NCBI GenBank assembly: GCA_934364805.1
Contig: CAKRMH010000003.1
Location: forward strand, 1 to 64,000
DNA: 64,000 bases
Direction: 5' to 3'
Source of the DNA: an uncultured Lachnospiraceae bacterium
GTDB taxonomy: Bacteria > Bacillota > Clostridia > Lachnospirales > Lachnospiraceae
The translations under genes and the position numbers were made by a program. Positions 27,333 through 36,052 of this stretch are shown piece after piece. The notes under the pieces are model-generated. The model was not told the DNA's origin. It did no database searches and saw only the letters and a program-made list of their open reading frames with translations. Each line of letters opens with the position of its first letter. The stretch's first letter is position 1.

Positions 27333-28928
27333 CTAATGAAATGTATTACCATACAGCAATTTCTGCCTGTATAACTTAGAATCTTTCAAGAGTTCCACCT
27401 CGAGATAATCCTTCCCATATCGCTCATACAATGTTTTCTCACCAGAATACAGATTCACGCCCAATCCAAGTCTGTTGCCTTCTATCTTCACTCCCATCGC
27501 CACCAATGTCGTAGGAAACAGATCAACTGTAGTATATTTTCTCTGTATGTTGGATTGCGTATTAACCGCATTACCATTTACAATTGCAACATAGGTTCTC
27601 CGGTCAAACAAATCTGCTCCCTGTTTTGATATATAATCTGAATCCATCGTCAAATGATCTCCCGATATTACAACCGTTGTATCCTTATAGAAATCCTGTT
27701 CTGACAACCAATCCAGAAATTCTGCCACCTGAGCACTCGAACATGCAATAACATTGCTGTACTGATCGTTATATTCCTGTTCACACAAATCACATACATA
27801 TCCACCTGTAAAATGCGTATCTACGGTAAGCATCGTAAAGTTAAATGGCGCATCTTCTTTGGAAAGCTTCTGAATCTCATTTTTGGCATATTTAAATAAC
27901 TTCTTGTCCTCAAATCCCCACCATTCATAATAATCTTTATCAATATAGTTCTTATCTATAGCAGTATAGTAATCAAACATATCATAATTTCCATGTCCTG
28001 AGAAATATGATGACCTTCCTGCAAATTTACCATCGGACCCTATCATAAATTCCTGATTATATCCCTGCTCATTTAATATGTCTCCAATTGCCCAAATACC
28101 TGGAAGATAATTATTCTCTGATTCCCATTTTGCATTTAAAGTATCATTGCTTACAATATTTTCATTAATTGTAACCCCTGATGTCTGTGCCACCAAAGCT
28201 CCCATGGTAAATGTAGCCCCTGGAAGTGTATAAGCTCCATTCAGTTGTTCTCCATCCCCAAAGCATTCGTTCTCTAATGCGATATCTGCCAGCTCCGGAA
28301 TATAATTCTCCATCATTGCTCCACCGGATTCCCGATTGGCATACGTCATCTCCATAGATTCCAGATAAATATAGACAAGGTTCCTTTTCTTCTCTGGGAA
28401 AGTGAGCTGAATATCTCTTCCATCCACGTAATAATCATCGTACAATGTTGTGTCTTCATCAATATATTGAAGATAAGACCAGAAATTAAAATGGTAGCAT
28501 GCAACACCAATTGCATATGCCCCAAGCACCACTCCCAACAATCCACTCCATAAAAGGAAGGTGCCTCTCTTCCCAATTCTTAATAATGCCTTATATACAG
28601 CTACAATTAAAATCATTACAATCAGAAAGATAATAATCAGGACTTTCGCTATTCCTGCAAACGATGATGTATTTGTTCCCTCCAGTGGTGTATGCATATG
28701 ATAGATCAACTGTCCGATTGGAACATCTCCAAAATTCGTTTCCAGATAATGTACTCCATAATTCATAGCAAGACCAAGGAATAGAAAAATGACAGCAATT
28801 CCAGTTCCAATCCAATGATACCATCGCATTTTTCTTTTCTCTTCTGCCGGATAGAACACAATCTGAAGAATTCCAAAGACAAAGTAGAAAACAACCATCA
28901 GATAATATGGCTTCATATTGGTATACAT
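27333..28928 (-). CDS. LtaS/MdoB-family phosphoglycerol transferase (sulfatase fold)
   Basis: 531 residues. Five membrane helices occupy residues 1-160, then an extracellular alkaline-phosphatase-fold domain. Metal and catalytic features are visible: NLVYIYLESMEMTY (metal Glu), TLPGATFTMGALVAQTSGV (nucleophile Thr region), FNFTMLTVDTHFTGGYVCD and TVVISGDHLTMDSD (the Asp-His pair). The family moves glycerol-phosphate from phosphatidylglycerol to LTA, periplasmic glucans or, in GacH, to side-chain sugars of a rhamnose wall polysaccharide. Its place beside the GtrB/GtrA/GT-C cluster favours the GacH-like role, but a normal LTA synthase cannot be excluded. The preceding 147-residue gene on the same strand is probably cotranscribed. 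Confidence 0.8.
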   Translation of the reverse strand: MYTNMKPYYLMVVFYFVFGILQIVFYPAEEKRKMRWYHWIGTGIAVIFLFLGLAMNYGVHYLETNFGDVPIGQLIYHMHTPLEGTNTSSFAGIAKVLIIIFLIVMILIVAVYKALLRIGKRGTFLLWSGLLGVVLGAYAIGVACYHFNFWSYLQYIDEDTTLYDDYYVDGRDIQLTFPEKKRNLVYIYLESMEMTYANRESGGAMMENYIPELADIALENECFGDGEQLNGAYTLPGATFTMGALVAQTSGVTINENIVSNDTLNAKWESENNYLPGIWAIGDILNEQGYNQEFMIGSDGKFAGRSSYFSGHGNYDMFDYYTAIDKNYIDKDYYEWWGFEDKKLFKYAKNEIQKLSKEDAPFNFTMLTVDTHFTGGYVCDLCEQEYNDQYSNVIACSSAQVAEFLDWLSEQDFYKDTTVVISGDHLTMDSDYISKQGADLFDRRTYVAIVNGNAVNTQSNIQRKYTTVDLFPTTLVAMGVKIEGNRLGLGVNLYSGEKTLYERYGKDYLEVELLKDSKLYRQKLLYGNTFH

Positions 28929-28969
28929 AATTTCATTTACGATTTTTGTGCTAAAATCCTTTTTAAATG

Positions 28970-29413
28970 TTATCCTCGAATCATCTTTTTCGCATGAACT
29001 TTCAACACATCATCTTTTACTGTATACTCTACATTCTCAAATGCTAACATATACGGAACAAGGTCTTTCCCTTTTAAGGAAAAAAGTTCTTCTTCATTAT
29101 AGTAAAAGGTTACGCTTTTAATTTCATAATCTTCTTTTTGGTTTGTAGGATCAATACGCAGGAAATTATTTGAATAATCCAATTCTTTCACATGAAATAA
29201 AGCTTTATTTTCTGTAATATGCACTATATAGCTATTTTCTTCTGTGATTCCTGTAAGGTTCTCCGCATAGAACAATTGAGCCTCACTTTGTCTGCCAATT
29301 TCCTGTTTCCCATAATTCAATTCAATATCAATCTTTTCCTGGAACTGCAAACCATTTAGCAATAATGTTATTGCTAATACCGTCAATAAAAAATTAGCCA
29401 AAAGCACAGCCAT
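28970..29413 (-). CDS. Small membrane-anchored protein of unknown function
   Basis: 147 residues. An N-terminal hydrophobic helix (MAVLLANFLLTVLAITLLLN) is followed by an extracytoplasmic beta-rich domain with no cysteines and many Asn/Glu/Tyr residues. I recognise no family. CAGGA lies four bases before the ATG. The gap to the LtaS-family gene is 41 bases with no terminator, so it is likely an accessory factor for that enzyme or for the side-chain pathway. A terminator hairpin and a promoter lie just upstream of it. Confidence 0.6.
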   Translation of the reverse strand: MAVLLANFLLTVLAITLLLNGLQFQEKIDIELNYGKQEIGRQSEAQLFYAENLTGITEENSYIVHITENKALFHVKELDYSNNFLRIDPTNQKEDYEIKSVTFYYNEEELFSLKGKDLVPYMLAFENVEYTVKDDVLKVHAKKMIRG

Positions 29414-29491
29414 TTTTCCTGCAGCTTTTCTTCCCCCTCTTCATCTTATATTGTACCCTCTCATCTTATGTTATCCATATATCAGGCAAAT

Positions 29492-29515
29492 AAAAAAGAC
29501 AGACATAACTCTGCC
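29492..29515 (-). terminator. Terminator/attenuator hairpin upstream of the small membrane protein gene
   Basis: On the minus strand GGCAGA (29515-29510) pairs with TCTGTC (29503-29498), including one G-U pair and a six-base loop, followed by T6. It lies about 105 bases past the stop of the GT2 gene at 29621 and about 80 bases before the small membrane protein ATG. Confidence 0.6.
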
Positions 29516-29552
29516 TGCCTTTGCATGCTACCCAAATGTTCTCTTTGTAGCA

Positions 29553-29581
29553 ATTATACTATGCAATTGTATCTCATGCAA
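29553..29581 (-). promoter_or_regulatory. Strong-looking promoter between two terminated units
   Basis: Minus-strand TTGCAT (29576-29581), a 17-base spacer and a perfect TATAAT (29553-29558). The predicted transcript starts near 29546 and meets the terminator hairpin at 29515-29492 after about 50 bases. It could give a short RNA or act as an attenuated promoter for the small membrane protein/LtaS-family pair. Confidence 0.5.
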
Positions 29582-29620
29582 TTCTTTTCTTAAGATTTCC
29601 TTAATATTTCTTAAGTATTT

Positions 29621-30406
29621 CTAATTATATGTGTCATATGCCCGTTTGTAAAAGTGCATAATAATTTTAACCATCCAGTTTGGCCAGAACTTTTGGAACA
29701 TAAAGGTGTCGTCTGCAACTCTCTTATGATCTACAATAAATTCCTTACTGGTCGCACCGTCATGTACACGATAATAAGTTAGTGGTTTCTCAACATATGC
29801 AAATACTCCCGGGATTTCTGAGAATTTCAGGAAAGTATCCCAGTCAATATTAAACTTTAATTCTGATGTAAAGAAAGAATCTCCCAATACTTTCTTATAA
29901 TAAGTGACGGAAGGACAACAGATGGAATTACCCAGTGAAAGAATCTCTCTCTTCCAGAATCTCGTTCCAGCAAGTTTATTATACTTTAATGGCTTACGAA
30001 GGAAACGACGGATCTTGGAATTAATATCTCTCGGTCCGATCTGCCCATTTTTAATCGGAATATAATCTGTAACAAATGCGATCGGATTCTTTACACCTTC
30101 CAGTTTCTTACACATTTCTTCTACATAATGTTCATTGTATTCGTCATCCTGATGTGCAATTGTCACCCATTCTGTCTTAGCCTGGTTATAAGCAAAGTTC
30201 CAGTCATCCCGGATGTCGCTTTTGCCATCCCGCACATACAATGGAATATCGTATTTTGCAGCCATGTTCTTAATGAAATCATTTGGTGTGGATGTTGCCA
30301 TGATAATGTTTGTCTGAACAGTCTGATTCTTTAAAGACTGAATACAGTCCTCCAGAAACTCTGATTCTTTATATGCACATATTGCAAATGTATGATCTAT
30401 TTTCAT
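29621..30406 (-). CDS. GT2 family glycosyltransferase
   Basis: About 261 residues from the ATG at 30406, where the protein begins KIDHTFAICAYKESEFLEDC. The frame is open a further 34 codons upstream, but that would overlap the GtrB-like gene and is not family-like. GT-A features: QTNIIMATSTPNDFIK, VRDGKSDIRDDWNFAYNQAK, TEWVTIAHQDDEYN (metal site) and FNIDWDTFLKFSEIPGVFAY. It is the last gene of the side-chain cluster and ends before a terminator. It may extend or cap the side chain; the sugar is unknown. Confidence 0.8.
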   Translation of the reverse strand: MKIDHTFAICAYKESEFLEDCIQSLKNQTVQTNIIMATSTPNDFIKNMAAKYDIPLYVRDGKSDIRDDWNFAYNQAKTEWVTIAHQDDEYNEHYVEEMCKKLEGVKNPIAFVTDYIPIKNGQIGPRDINSKIRRFLRKPLKYNKLAGTRFWKREILSLGNSICCPSVTYYKKVLGDSFFTSELKFNIDWDTFLKFSEIPGVFAYVEKPLTYYRVHDGATSKEFIVDHKRVADDTFMFQKFWPNWMVKIIMHFYKRAYDTYN

Positions 30407-30431
30407 GATAATTGATTCTGCCTTCCATTCT

Positions 30432-31382
30432 CTATTTGAGGAATTCCTCAATAATATATCTTGGTCTTTCTTTTGTTTCCATATAAATCTTACCGATATA
30501 CTCCCCAATTACTCCAATTGCAAGTAATTGCAGTCCTCCGATTCCCCAAATTGAAACAACGATTGTTGCCCAGCCCGGTGTTGTATTACCAAGGAAATAA
30601 CCAATTGTATAATAAACGAGTAAAATAATACTGATTACGAATAACGTAATTCCAAGTCCTGTTATAAAACGAATCGGCTTAATACTGAGGGATGTAATCC
30701 CGTCCATTGCAAATGAAAGCATTTTCTTAAGCGGATACTTTGATTCTCCTGCAAAACGTTCATGACGCTCATATGTCACAATTCCGGTCTTAAAACCGAT
30801 CATTGGAACGATTCCTCTTAAAAACAGATTAACTTCTTTGTATTTTGCAAGTTCCTGAAGTGCCCGGCTGCTCATAAGACGATAATCAGCATGGTTGAAT
30901 ACTATTTCAACTCCCATCCACTCCATCAGCTTATAGAATCCTTCTGCTGTGAATTTCTTGAAGAATGTGTCTGTCTTTCTGGCACTGCGCACTCCATATA
31001 CAATCTCACAGCCATCATAATACTGCTGCACAAACTGATCCAGTACTTCAATATCATCCTGAAGATCTGCGTCCATGGATACTGCCATATCACATTCGTC
31101 CTTTACAGTCATAAGACCAGCCAAAAGTGTATTCTGATGTCCACGATTTCTGGAAGATTTAATTCCAAGTACCAGCGGATTCTTCTCATGAAGTTCTTTA
31201 ATAATATTCCATGTCCGGTCTTTGGATCCATCATCCACAAATACCATACGGCTTTCATCCGAGATTAATCCGTCTGCTATCATCTGATTTAATTTTACAG
31301 TCAGACGATGTTCTGTTTCATGTAATACTTCTTCCTCGTTATAACAAGGAATTACCAGATATAATTTTTCTTTTCGTTCCAT
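30432..31382 (-). CDS. GtrB-like polyprenyl-phosphate glycosyltransferase (GT2)
   Basis: 316 residues. A GT-A domain with LYLVIPCYNEEEVLHETEHR, VFVDDGSKDRTWNIIKELHE, KSSRNRGHQNTLLAGLM and MDADLQDD, then FNHADYRLMSSRALQELAKY, is followed by two C-terminal membrane helices (about 235-258 and 270-293). It ends GEYIGKIYMETKERPRYIIE. Family members (GtrB, CsbB, GacI) attach a sugar to undecaprenyl phosphate on the inner face, giving Und-P-sugar for side-chain transfer outside. It lies 28 bases after the GtrA gene and near a GT-C-type protein, completing the three-component system. Confidence 0.9.
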   Translation of the reverse strand: MERKEKLYLVIPCYNEEEVLHETEHRLTVKLNQMIADGLISDESRMVFVDDGSKDRTWNIIKELHEKNPLVLGIKSSRNRGHQNTLLAGLMTVKDECDMAVSMDADLQDDIEVLDQFVQQYYDGCEIVYGVRSARKTDTFFKKFTAEGFYKLMEWMGVEIVFNHADYRLMSSRALQELAKYKEVNLFLRGIVPMIGFKTGIVTYERHERFAGESKYPLKKMLSFAMDGITSLSIKPIRFITGLGITLFVISIILLVYYTIGYFLGNTTPGWATIVVSIWGIGGLQLLAIGVIGEYIGKIYMETKERPRYIIEEFLK

Positions 31383-31410
31383 AAAGCCTGTCCTCTACAT
31401 AATTATATTG

Positions 31411-31950
31411 CTATGCTTTTTTAAATGCCCAAAACTTGTTAATAATGAAATTCAATGGAACACTAATCAATAAATTGATGATTGGTGCAATAAACTCAGA
31501 TATTCCAAGAATCTGAACCCACAATACTAATAATATACTACTTAAAAACAGTCCCGTAAAGGAATATGATACATATGTTTTTAATAAAGACTTCCAAAGA
31601 GAACGCTTCTCTCCTTTTTTCAATTCAAAGACATATTTATTATTCCAGTAAAATGACCAGAGTACGCTTAAAATAAATTGAATCACCTGCGCTACGATAT
31701 AATCTATTCCCGTAAGAATTCCAATGCCCCTAAAAATCAAAAGACAACCTGCATACAAAACATAGCTGATGATCGTGTTCGATACTCCAACAATGCCAAA
31801 TTTTACAAATTGCAAAAAAGCCTCTATGATTGTTTCATCTAAATCCTTGTGTATAATTCGGAATACAATTTTCAAACACCATCGTACGATCTTCTCAATT
31901 AAATTCCAACACATATTTCCTAATTTATTCATCTGATGCCTGTTCTCCAT
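31411..31950 (-). CDS. GtrA-family membrane protein (Und-P-sugar flippase)
   Basis: 179 residues with four transmembrane helices arranged as in GtrA/DPMS flippase proteins: FVKFGIVGVSNTIISYVLYA, VAQVIQFILSVLWSFYWNNK, FTGLFLSSILLVLWVQILGI and INLLISVPLNFIINKFWAFK. The F-x-x-x-K-F/W-x-F ending and the central N-K-x-x-V-F are family hallmarks. It is thought to move Und-P-sugar outward. The start at 31950 has AGGTG seven bases upstream and overlaps the GT-C gene by 26 bases; ATG 31932 is an alternative. Confidence 0.88.
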   Translation of the reverse strand: MENRHQMNKLGNMCWNLIEKIVRWCLKIVFRIIHKDLDETIIEAFLQFVKFGIVGVSNTIISYVLYAGCLLIFRGIGILTGIDYIVAQVIQFILSVLWSFYWNNKYVFELKKGEKRSLWKSLLKTYVSYSFTGLFLSSILLVLWVQILGISEFIAPIINLLISVPLNFIINKFWAFKKA

Positions 31951-33766
31951 ATCCTTTCACCTGATTCACATGGTTTTGCCACTCCTCTTCAGACATGCTC
32001 TTCTTCAATTGTTGTGCATACTGCGAAATATCATAGTAATACCATTTATCATCTGCTGATACAATATCAGGTTGTCCAAATATCTGATTCAGTTGTGACG
32101 TCAATTCTGTAAATTCATCTTCTGTGTAAGCACCTGAATTTATAAATATGCCCTCAAATCCCATATAACTTAAGCTATCTACCATGTCATTCACATTAAG
32201 TTGTGAAACGTAAGCATTCCATTTCAAAGAACGTTCTCCTGAAAAAGCTCCAAAACTCCATTTCACTTTTGTTGAATACAAATACGGTTGTAAAAGTTCA
32301 TTTGGATTCATATTGTTAATTCCAGGTCCTGGTGGATATTCCCAATATGGAAGCTGGTAAATCATTGCTCCGTCTGGAATCGTCTCTTCAAGTTCTTCTA
32401 CAAATGATTGTTGCATATCACATGCCTGAATCTGCGCATTATTGTCAAAATGATGCCATTGCACCTGATTCCATAATGTTACCACAAGGGCAAGACACAT
32501 TACAAATTGAAATAATATTTTTGACAGCATCGTCCCATGTTGTTTTATCCAGTTATATAACCGCTGTAGAAGCAGACAAACAGTATAAATAGACATAAAC
32601 GCAATGTATACGCTGATACGATTGGTACATCTGACCATATCCGTCACGAAAAGGAAGAATACAACTCCCAATCCTCCAATTGCACCGTAGAGAATTGCAC
32701 AAATTGTCATAACAGACATCATTTTGATTTCCGATTTTTTTACATTTGCAAACAATGCAAGAAAAAGAATGATACATCCAATCACACCTAACACCCCTAA
32801 ATATTCCGAGGTTTCTGTCTGGCAAACTGCAGATGCATTATACGCTGCCAACACATTATCAATACGTTGGATTCCAGTTCCTTTCATTGGTAAAAACAAT
32901 CTCACTATTTTTAAGGCATAAATTTCTGCATCTCCATAGGATCTAAGCGATGTCATTACTGAATTTTTTCCTTGCAGAACATCAATTACATAACCGCTAA
33001 TCGTTACCCCCATACAGATAAATGTAGTTACAACTTGACTCAAAAACTGCTGTATTCCAAGAAATGATCGTCTTTCAACTGTTTTATATATTCCAGCCAC
33101 CATAAAAAAGAAACATGCAAATACGGTATAGTATCCAATTCCACTGTTTACAATAAGTATCGAAAATAAAATCACTGCCCAGTTTCTTTTATAATGGAAA
33201 AATCCTTTTCCATATCTGGTCACTCGGTCATCTTCAAAAATCCATAAGCAAATAAGTATTGCTAAAGGAATTGTATATATTGGTGTCAGCATCATATGTG
33301 AAACATTTCTATAAAACACATAAGTCAGAAAAGTAAACGAAATCGTTCCAACAATACTAATTCCTGGATTAATCTTACGTACTCTTAACACTGCATATGT
33401 TACTGCTGAATTAATATAAAACAATAAAATATACGTCAAATTTTGCGCCATAAACACACTGCCCGTAAGATACACAAGTGCCATAGATAACAAATGCACA
33501 TCATTAAATAAATAATAGGAAATATTCGATGATCTGTCTGTCCCAAATGGTGCTCCAAGATATTCGCTTGATTTCCAACTGCCTGTATCATACGACATTT
33601 TAATTTCAGCCATATAACTGGTGTCATCTCTTCCTGTATTAGAAAGAGGATACTCTATATGAAATCCCCCAATATGAAACATTGCCAGAAGAACAACTGT
33701 GACAATCCCCCATACAATCAAAAGACCACTCATGGAAGATATCTTATCCATTTTTTTCTTTATCAT
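31925..33766 (-). CDS. Large polytopic GT-C-like membrane glycosyltransferase (YfhO/GacL-type role)
   Basis: About 613 residues. Eleven or so transmembrane helices precede a C-terminal soluble extracellular domain (from about 440) containing AMIYQLPYWEYPPGPGINNM and FEGIFINSGAYTEDEF. The first outside loop carries YPLSNTGRDDTSYMAEIKMS with an acidic R-D-D, as in GT-C enzymes that take sugar from a polyprenyl phosphate. With GtrA and GtrB directly downstream it should be the enzyme that places the side-chain sugar on the polymer outside. ATG 33766 has GAGGT eight bases upstream; ATG 33784 would add six residues. It lies directly after a terminator hairpin. Confidence 0.75.
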   Translation of the reverse strand: MIKKKMDKISSMSGLLIVWGIVTVVLLAMFHIGGFHIEYPLSNTGRDDTSYMAEIKMSYDTGSWKSSEYLGAPFGTDRSSNISYYLFNDVHLLSMALVYLTGSVFMAQNLTYILLFYINSAVTYAVLRVRKINPGISIVGTISFTFLTYVFYRNVSHMMLTPIYTIPLAILICLWIFEDDRVTRYGKGFFHYKRNWAVILFSILIVNSGIGYYTVFACFFFMVAGIYKTVERRSFLGIQQFLSQVVTTFICMGVTISGYVIDVLQGKNSVMTSLRSYGDAEIYALKIVRLFLPMKGTGIQRIDNVLAAYNASAVCQTETSEYLGVLGVIGCIILFLALFANVKKSEIKMMSVMTICAILYGAIGGLGVVFFLFVTDMVRCTNRISVYIAFMSIYTVCLLLQRLYNWIKQHGTMLSKILFQFVMCLALVVTLWNQVQWHHFDNNAQIQACDMQQSFVEELEETIPDGAMIYQLPYWEYPPGPGINNMNPNELLQPYLYSTKVKWSFGAFSGERSLKWNAYVSQLNVNDMVDSLSYMGFEGIFINSGAYTEDEFTELTSQLNQIFGQPDIVSADDKWYYYDISQYAQQLKKSMSEEEWQNHVNQVKGYGEQASDE

Positions 33767-33802
33767 TTTCTTGACCTCGTACATTTCTTAAATAATCTGC
33801 TC

Positions 33803-33842
33803 AAAAAACTCCCCGATGGTTTCCACCTCCAGGGGAGTTTTT
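33803..33842 (-). terminator. Terminator after the kinase-fold gene
   Basis: On the minus strand AAAACTCCCC pairs with GGGGAGTTTT (plus arms 33805-33814 and 33832-33841), followed by T residues. It begins directly behind the stop codon of the kinase-fold gene. The loop of about 17 bases carries GGAGGTGG. The downstream GT-C gene starts about 40 bases further on, so the side-chain cluster may depend on partial read-through. Confidence 0.75.
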
Positions 33843-33843
33843 A

Positions 33844-35118
33844 CTAATGTTTTTTTATTTTACGAAGCGGTTCTGTAATCTTCCAGCTCGTTGAATTCAA
33901 TACATCATTATATTGTCTCTCTGCCTCTTCTGCTCTTCTTTGCAGATTCTCATTTTCTTCTTTCATCTTGCACAGCTCAGATACGTAGCATTCTGATTTC
34001 AGTGATATCTGCAATGTCAATTCATGATAATCTTTATGAGCTACGACAAACCATGGATCCGGCACATTAAATACGTATACATGTTCTCCACAGGATGTTC
34101 CGTTACAATCCATTCCTGAAATCATATCATCCTTATGCTCATTCTGGAAACTGATAACCTTCATAACACAGGATTCTTTTCTCGGATCAATACGTACACG
34201 AAGTGCATTCTCAGGAATATTTTTGATTTGAAGTGTTTCAACACCGTCCTCATCAATTTTTGGTGTTGCATAATATGAATTTTCATGGATAAATCCATCT
34301 CCATAATCAAAATACACCTGCATGAATGGTTCTTTTTCTTTTTTGTAACACTGCTCCATTTCGTTGACATTATATGTCGCAGCACCCATTGTCTCATGGA
34401 GTTCTCCCAATGTAGTCATTCCGGATGAAATATATTTCTGGAAGTGTTTTTCCATAGCAACATATTTGGTTATGTCGTCCTGCCTGAATCCCAATGAATC
34501 AAAGATTCCTTTGTCGACCATCTCAATACTGTTTGGACTGGTATACACATAATAATGTAACGCCCGGTAAAGGAGGAAATCAATCGGAACCGGGAAATCC
34601 ACTGTCCACTCATAATCGATCAGTGTTTTCTCCTGCCCGGATACGATTACATTTGCAAATCCATAATCGAGATTGTTGGCTTTCCCGCATTTTGTTCCTT
34701 CCGAAAAATCATAATCTCCAAACATCTTTACGAATTCTTCTGTTTTGCTATAAGTACAGTCCGAAGAGTATTCCCTTATCATTGCAAAATATTCCCGGAT
34801 CACTGCGAGCATATTTTCATAACCTTCTTTTTCAAAGGTACAATGAAGTATCTTCTCCATATCCTCGCCCTCCACATACGGAAAGCGGATCTCACCGTCA
34901 GCTTCGATATATGGCTGAATCTTCATCTTCTGTTCTGGAAACATCTGACTCAGACTGTGATAAGCCTGTTTGATATTTTCAAAATGCTGCTTTCCATCTG
35001 CAGACATTGGTCGTTTCACAACCCACTGTTTTTGTACTTCATCGATTACGATACTGGTTTCAATGGCATATCTGGAATCTCTTTCATTCGAAAATTTTGA
35101 ATAAATTAATTTCTCCAT
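33844..35118 (-). CDS. Kinase-fold (APH-like) protein with coiled-coil tail, WbdD-kinase-like
   Basis: 424 residues. I see an aminoglycoside-phosphotransferase/protein-kinase-type core: a beta-strand lysine in QWVVKRPM (K35), a hinge RFPYVEGEDMEKIL, the catalytic loop NNLDYGFANVIV with D151 and N156 five residues apart, and the metal aspartate in LIDYEW (D168). After a beta-rich middle (about 240-380), the last 45 residues form a charged coiled coil ending LNSTSWKITEPLRKIKK, a tail common on polysaccharide enzymes. The gene is coupled (gap of two bases to the methyltransferase's trimmed end) to a SAM methyltransferase and to Wzt. In WbdD, a methyltransferase and such a kinase are fused and cap O-antigen chains. 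A capping kinase is the best guess; a transferase of another phosphate is possible. Confidence 0.6.
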   Translation of the reverse strand: MEKLIYSKFSNERDSRYAIETSIVIDEVQKQWVVKRPMSADGKQHFENIKQAYHSLSQMFPEQKMKIQPYIEADGEIRFPYVEGEDMEKILHCTFEKEGYENMLAVIREYFAMIREYSSDCTYSKTEEFVKMFGDYDFSEGTKCGKANNLDYGFANVIVSGQEKTLIDYEWTVDFPVPIDFLLYRALHYYVYTSPNSIEMVDKGIFDSLGFRQDDITKYVAMEKHFQKYISSGMTTLGELHETMGAATYNVNEMEQCYKKEKEPFMQVYFDYGDGFIHENSYYATPKIDEDGVETLQIKNIPENALRVRIDPRKESCVMKVISFQNEHKDDMISGMDCNGTSCGEHVYVFNVPDPWFVVAHKDYHELTLQISLKSECYVSELCKMKEENENLQRRAEEAERQYNDVLNSTSWKITEPLRKIKKH

Positions 35119-35120
35119 TA

Positions 35121-36044
35121 TTATTCTCCCACTCTGGCTTCTACCAGGAAAGAATTGGAAAAGAATGGGAACATCCCTTCTTCCAATACCTGATCAAATA
35201 CCTTACTCTCATCAAACATATATATCTTTTCTCTGTCAAAATTGAGATTATTCCGGCTTAATTCCCCTTTTTTCGGCAAATAGTCATCTGAATAGACTGC
35301 CATTGGGAATTTATAATCCGGATATGGATAATAAAATGTCATGTCTTTATAACCAGCACGACCGATCAAAGCTTCCAGTTCTTTTCTTCCAAACGTGTAG
35401 ACACCTTTTACATCATGATATCCTTCTACCCCTTTAAAGAACCCACCAACGTGATCTTCCTGACACCCTGCCCAGTATTTCATTCCTAATTTATTTTCAA
35501 TTGCAATATAAATACGACCGTTTGGTTTCAAATGCTTTTTGATAATATTTAAAAATTCATAGTAAGAGTCTTCCGACTGTATATAGGAAGCTCCATATTC
35601 CAGCACCCCGATTAAAGTAATACAGTCATATTGTTTTGGCAGATTCGGTTCAATGACCTGGAAATTTCCAACCATAATTTCAATATTACCGCATTTCTGA
35701 TTTCGATATGCGTTGATCAAAGAACGTCTTTTGGACAGATCAATACACGTCACATGTTTTGCTTTGCGTGCCAGTGTTCCTGTAATTGCTCCACAACCCG
35801 CACCGATTTCAAGCACTTCATCCTCTTTCCCGATCGGCATACTTTGTAAAATATTCCCGCGAATATGTGACAAATGATATAAAATCGGCCAGCTCTTGCG
35901 TTCCGCTATGATCTGGTTATATTCCTCTTCCTGATGTTCTTTCACAATCTGAAGGATCTCATCTTCCACGTCTCCATCGCTGTAGAAATCCTGTCCCTCA
36001 TAGTATTGATAATTTACAGTTACTTTCCCTATCTGTTCTGTCAT
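35121..36044 (-). CDS. Class I SAM-dependent methyltransferase (WbdD-type partner)
   Basis: About 307 residues from ATG 36044, which has AGGTG five bases upstream and lies eight bases past the wzt stop. An upstream TTG gives a four-base overlap. Motif I is VLEIGAGCGAITG (about residues 77-89), followed by VTCIDLSKRRS, GNIEIMVGNFQVIEPNLPKQ, YDCITLIGVLEYGA and LKPNGRIYIAIENKLGMKYW. The C-terminal third, with GRKELEALIGRAGYKDMTFY, is seen in polysaccharide-associated methyltransferases. It probably methylates the non-reducing end or a terminal phosphate of the chain before ABC export. Its target is inferred only from the Wzt and kinase neighbours. Confidence 0.8.
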   Translation of the reverse strand: MTEQIGKVTVNYQYYEGQDFYSDGDVEDEILQIVKEHQEEEYNQIIAERKSWPILYHLSHIRGNILQSMPIGKEDEVLEIGAGCGAITGTLARKAKHVTCIDLSKRRSLINAYRNQKCGNIEIMVGNFQVIEPNLPKQYDCITLIGVLEYGASYIQSEDSYYEFLNIIKKHLKPNGRIYIAIENKLGMKYWAGCQEDHVGGFFKGVEGYHDVKGVYTFGRKELEALIGRAGYKDMTFYYPYPDYKFPMAVYSDDYLPKKGELSRNNLNFDREKIYMFDESKVFDQVLEEGMFPFFSNSFLVEARVGE

Positions 36045-36052
36045 TTCACACC

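Noticed and set aside
34494..34973. 159-codon plus-strand frame opposite the kinase-fold gene
   Set aside because: It lies fully antisense to the kinase-fold gene, whose catalytic residues and coupling to the methyltransferase are clear. No ribosome site or recognisable motif.
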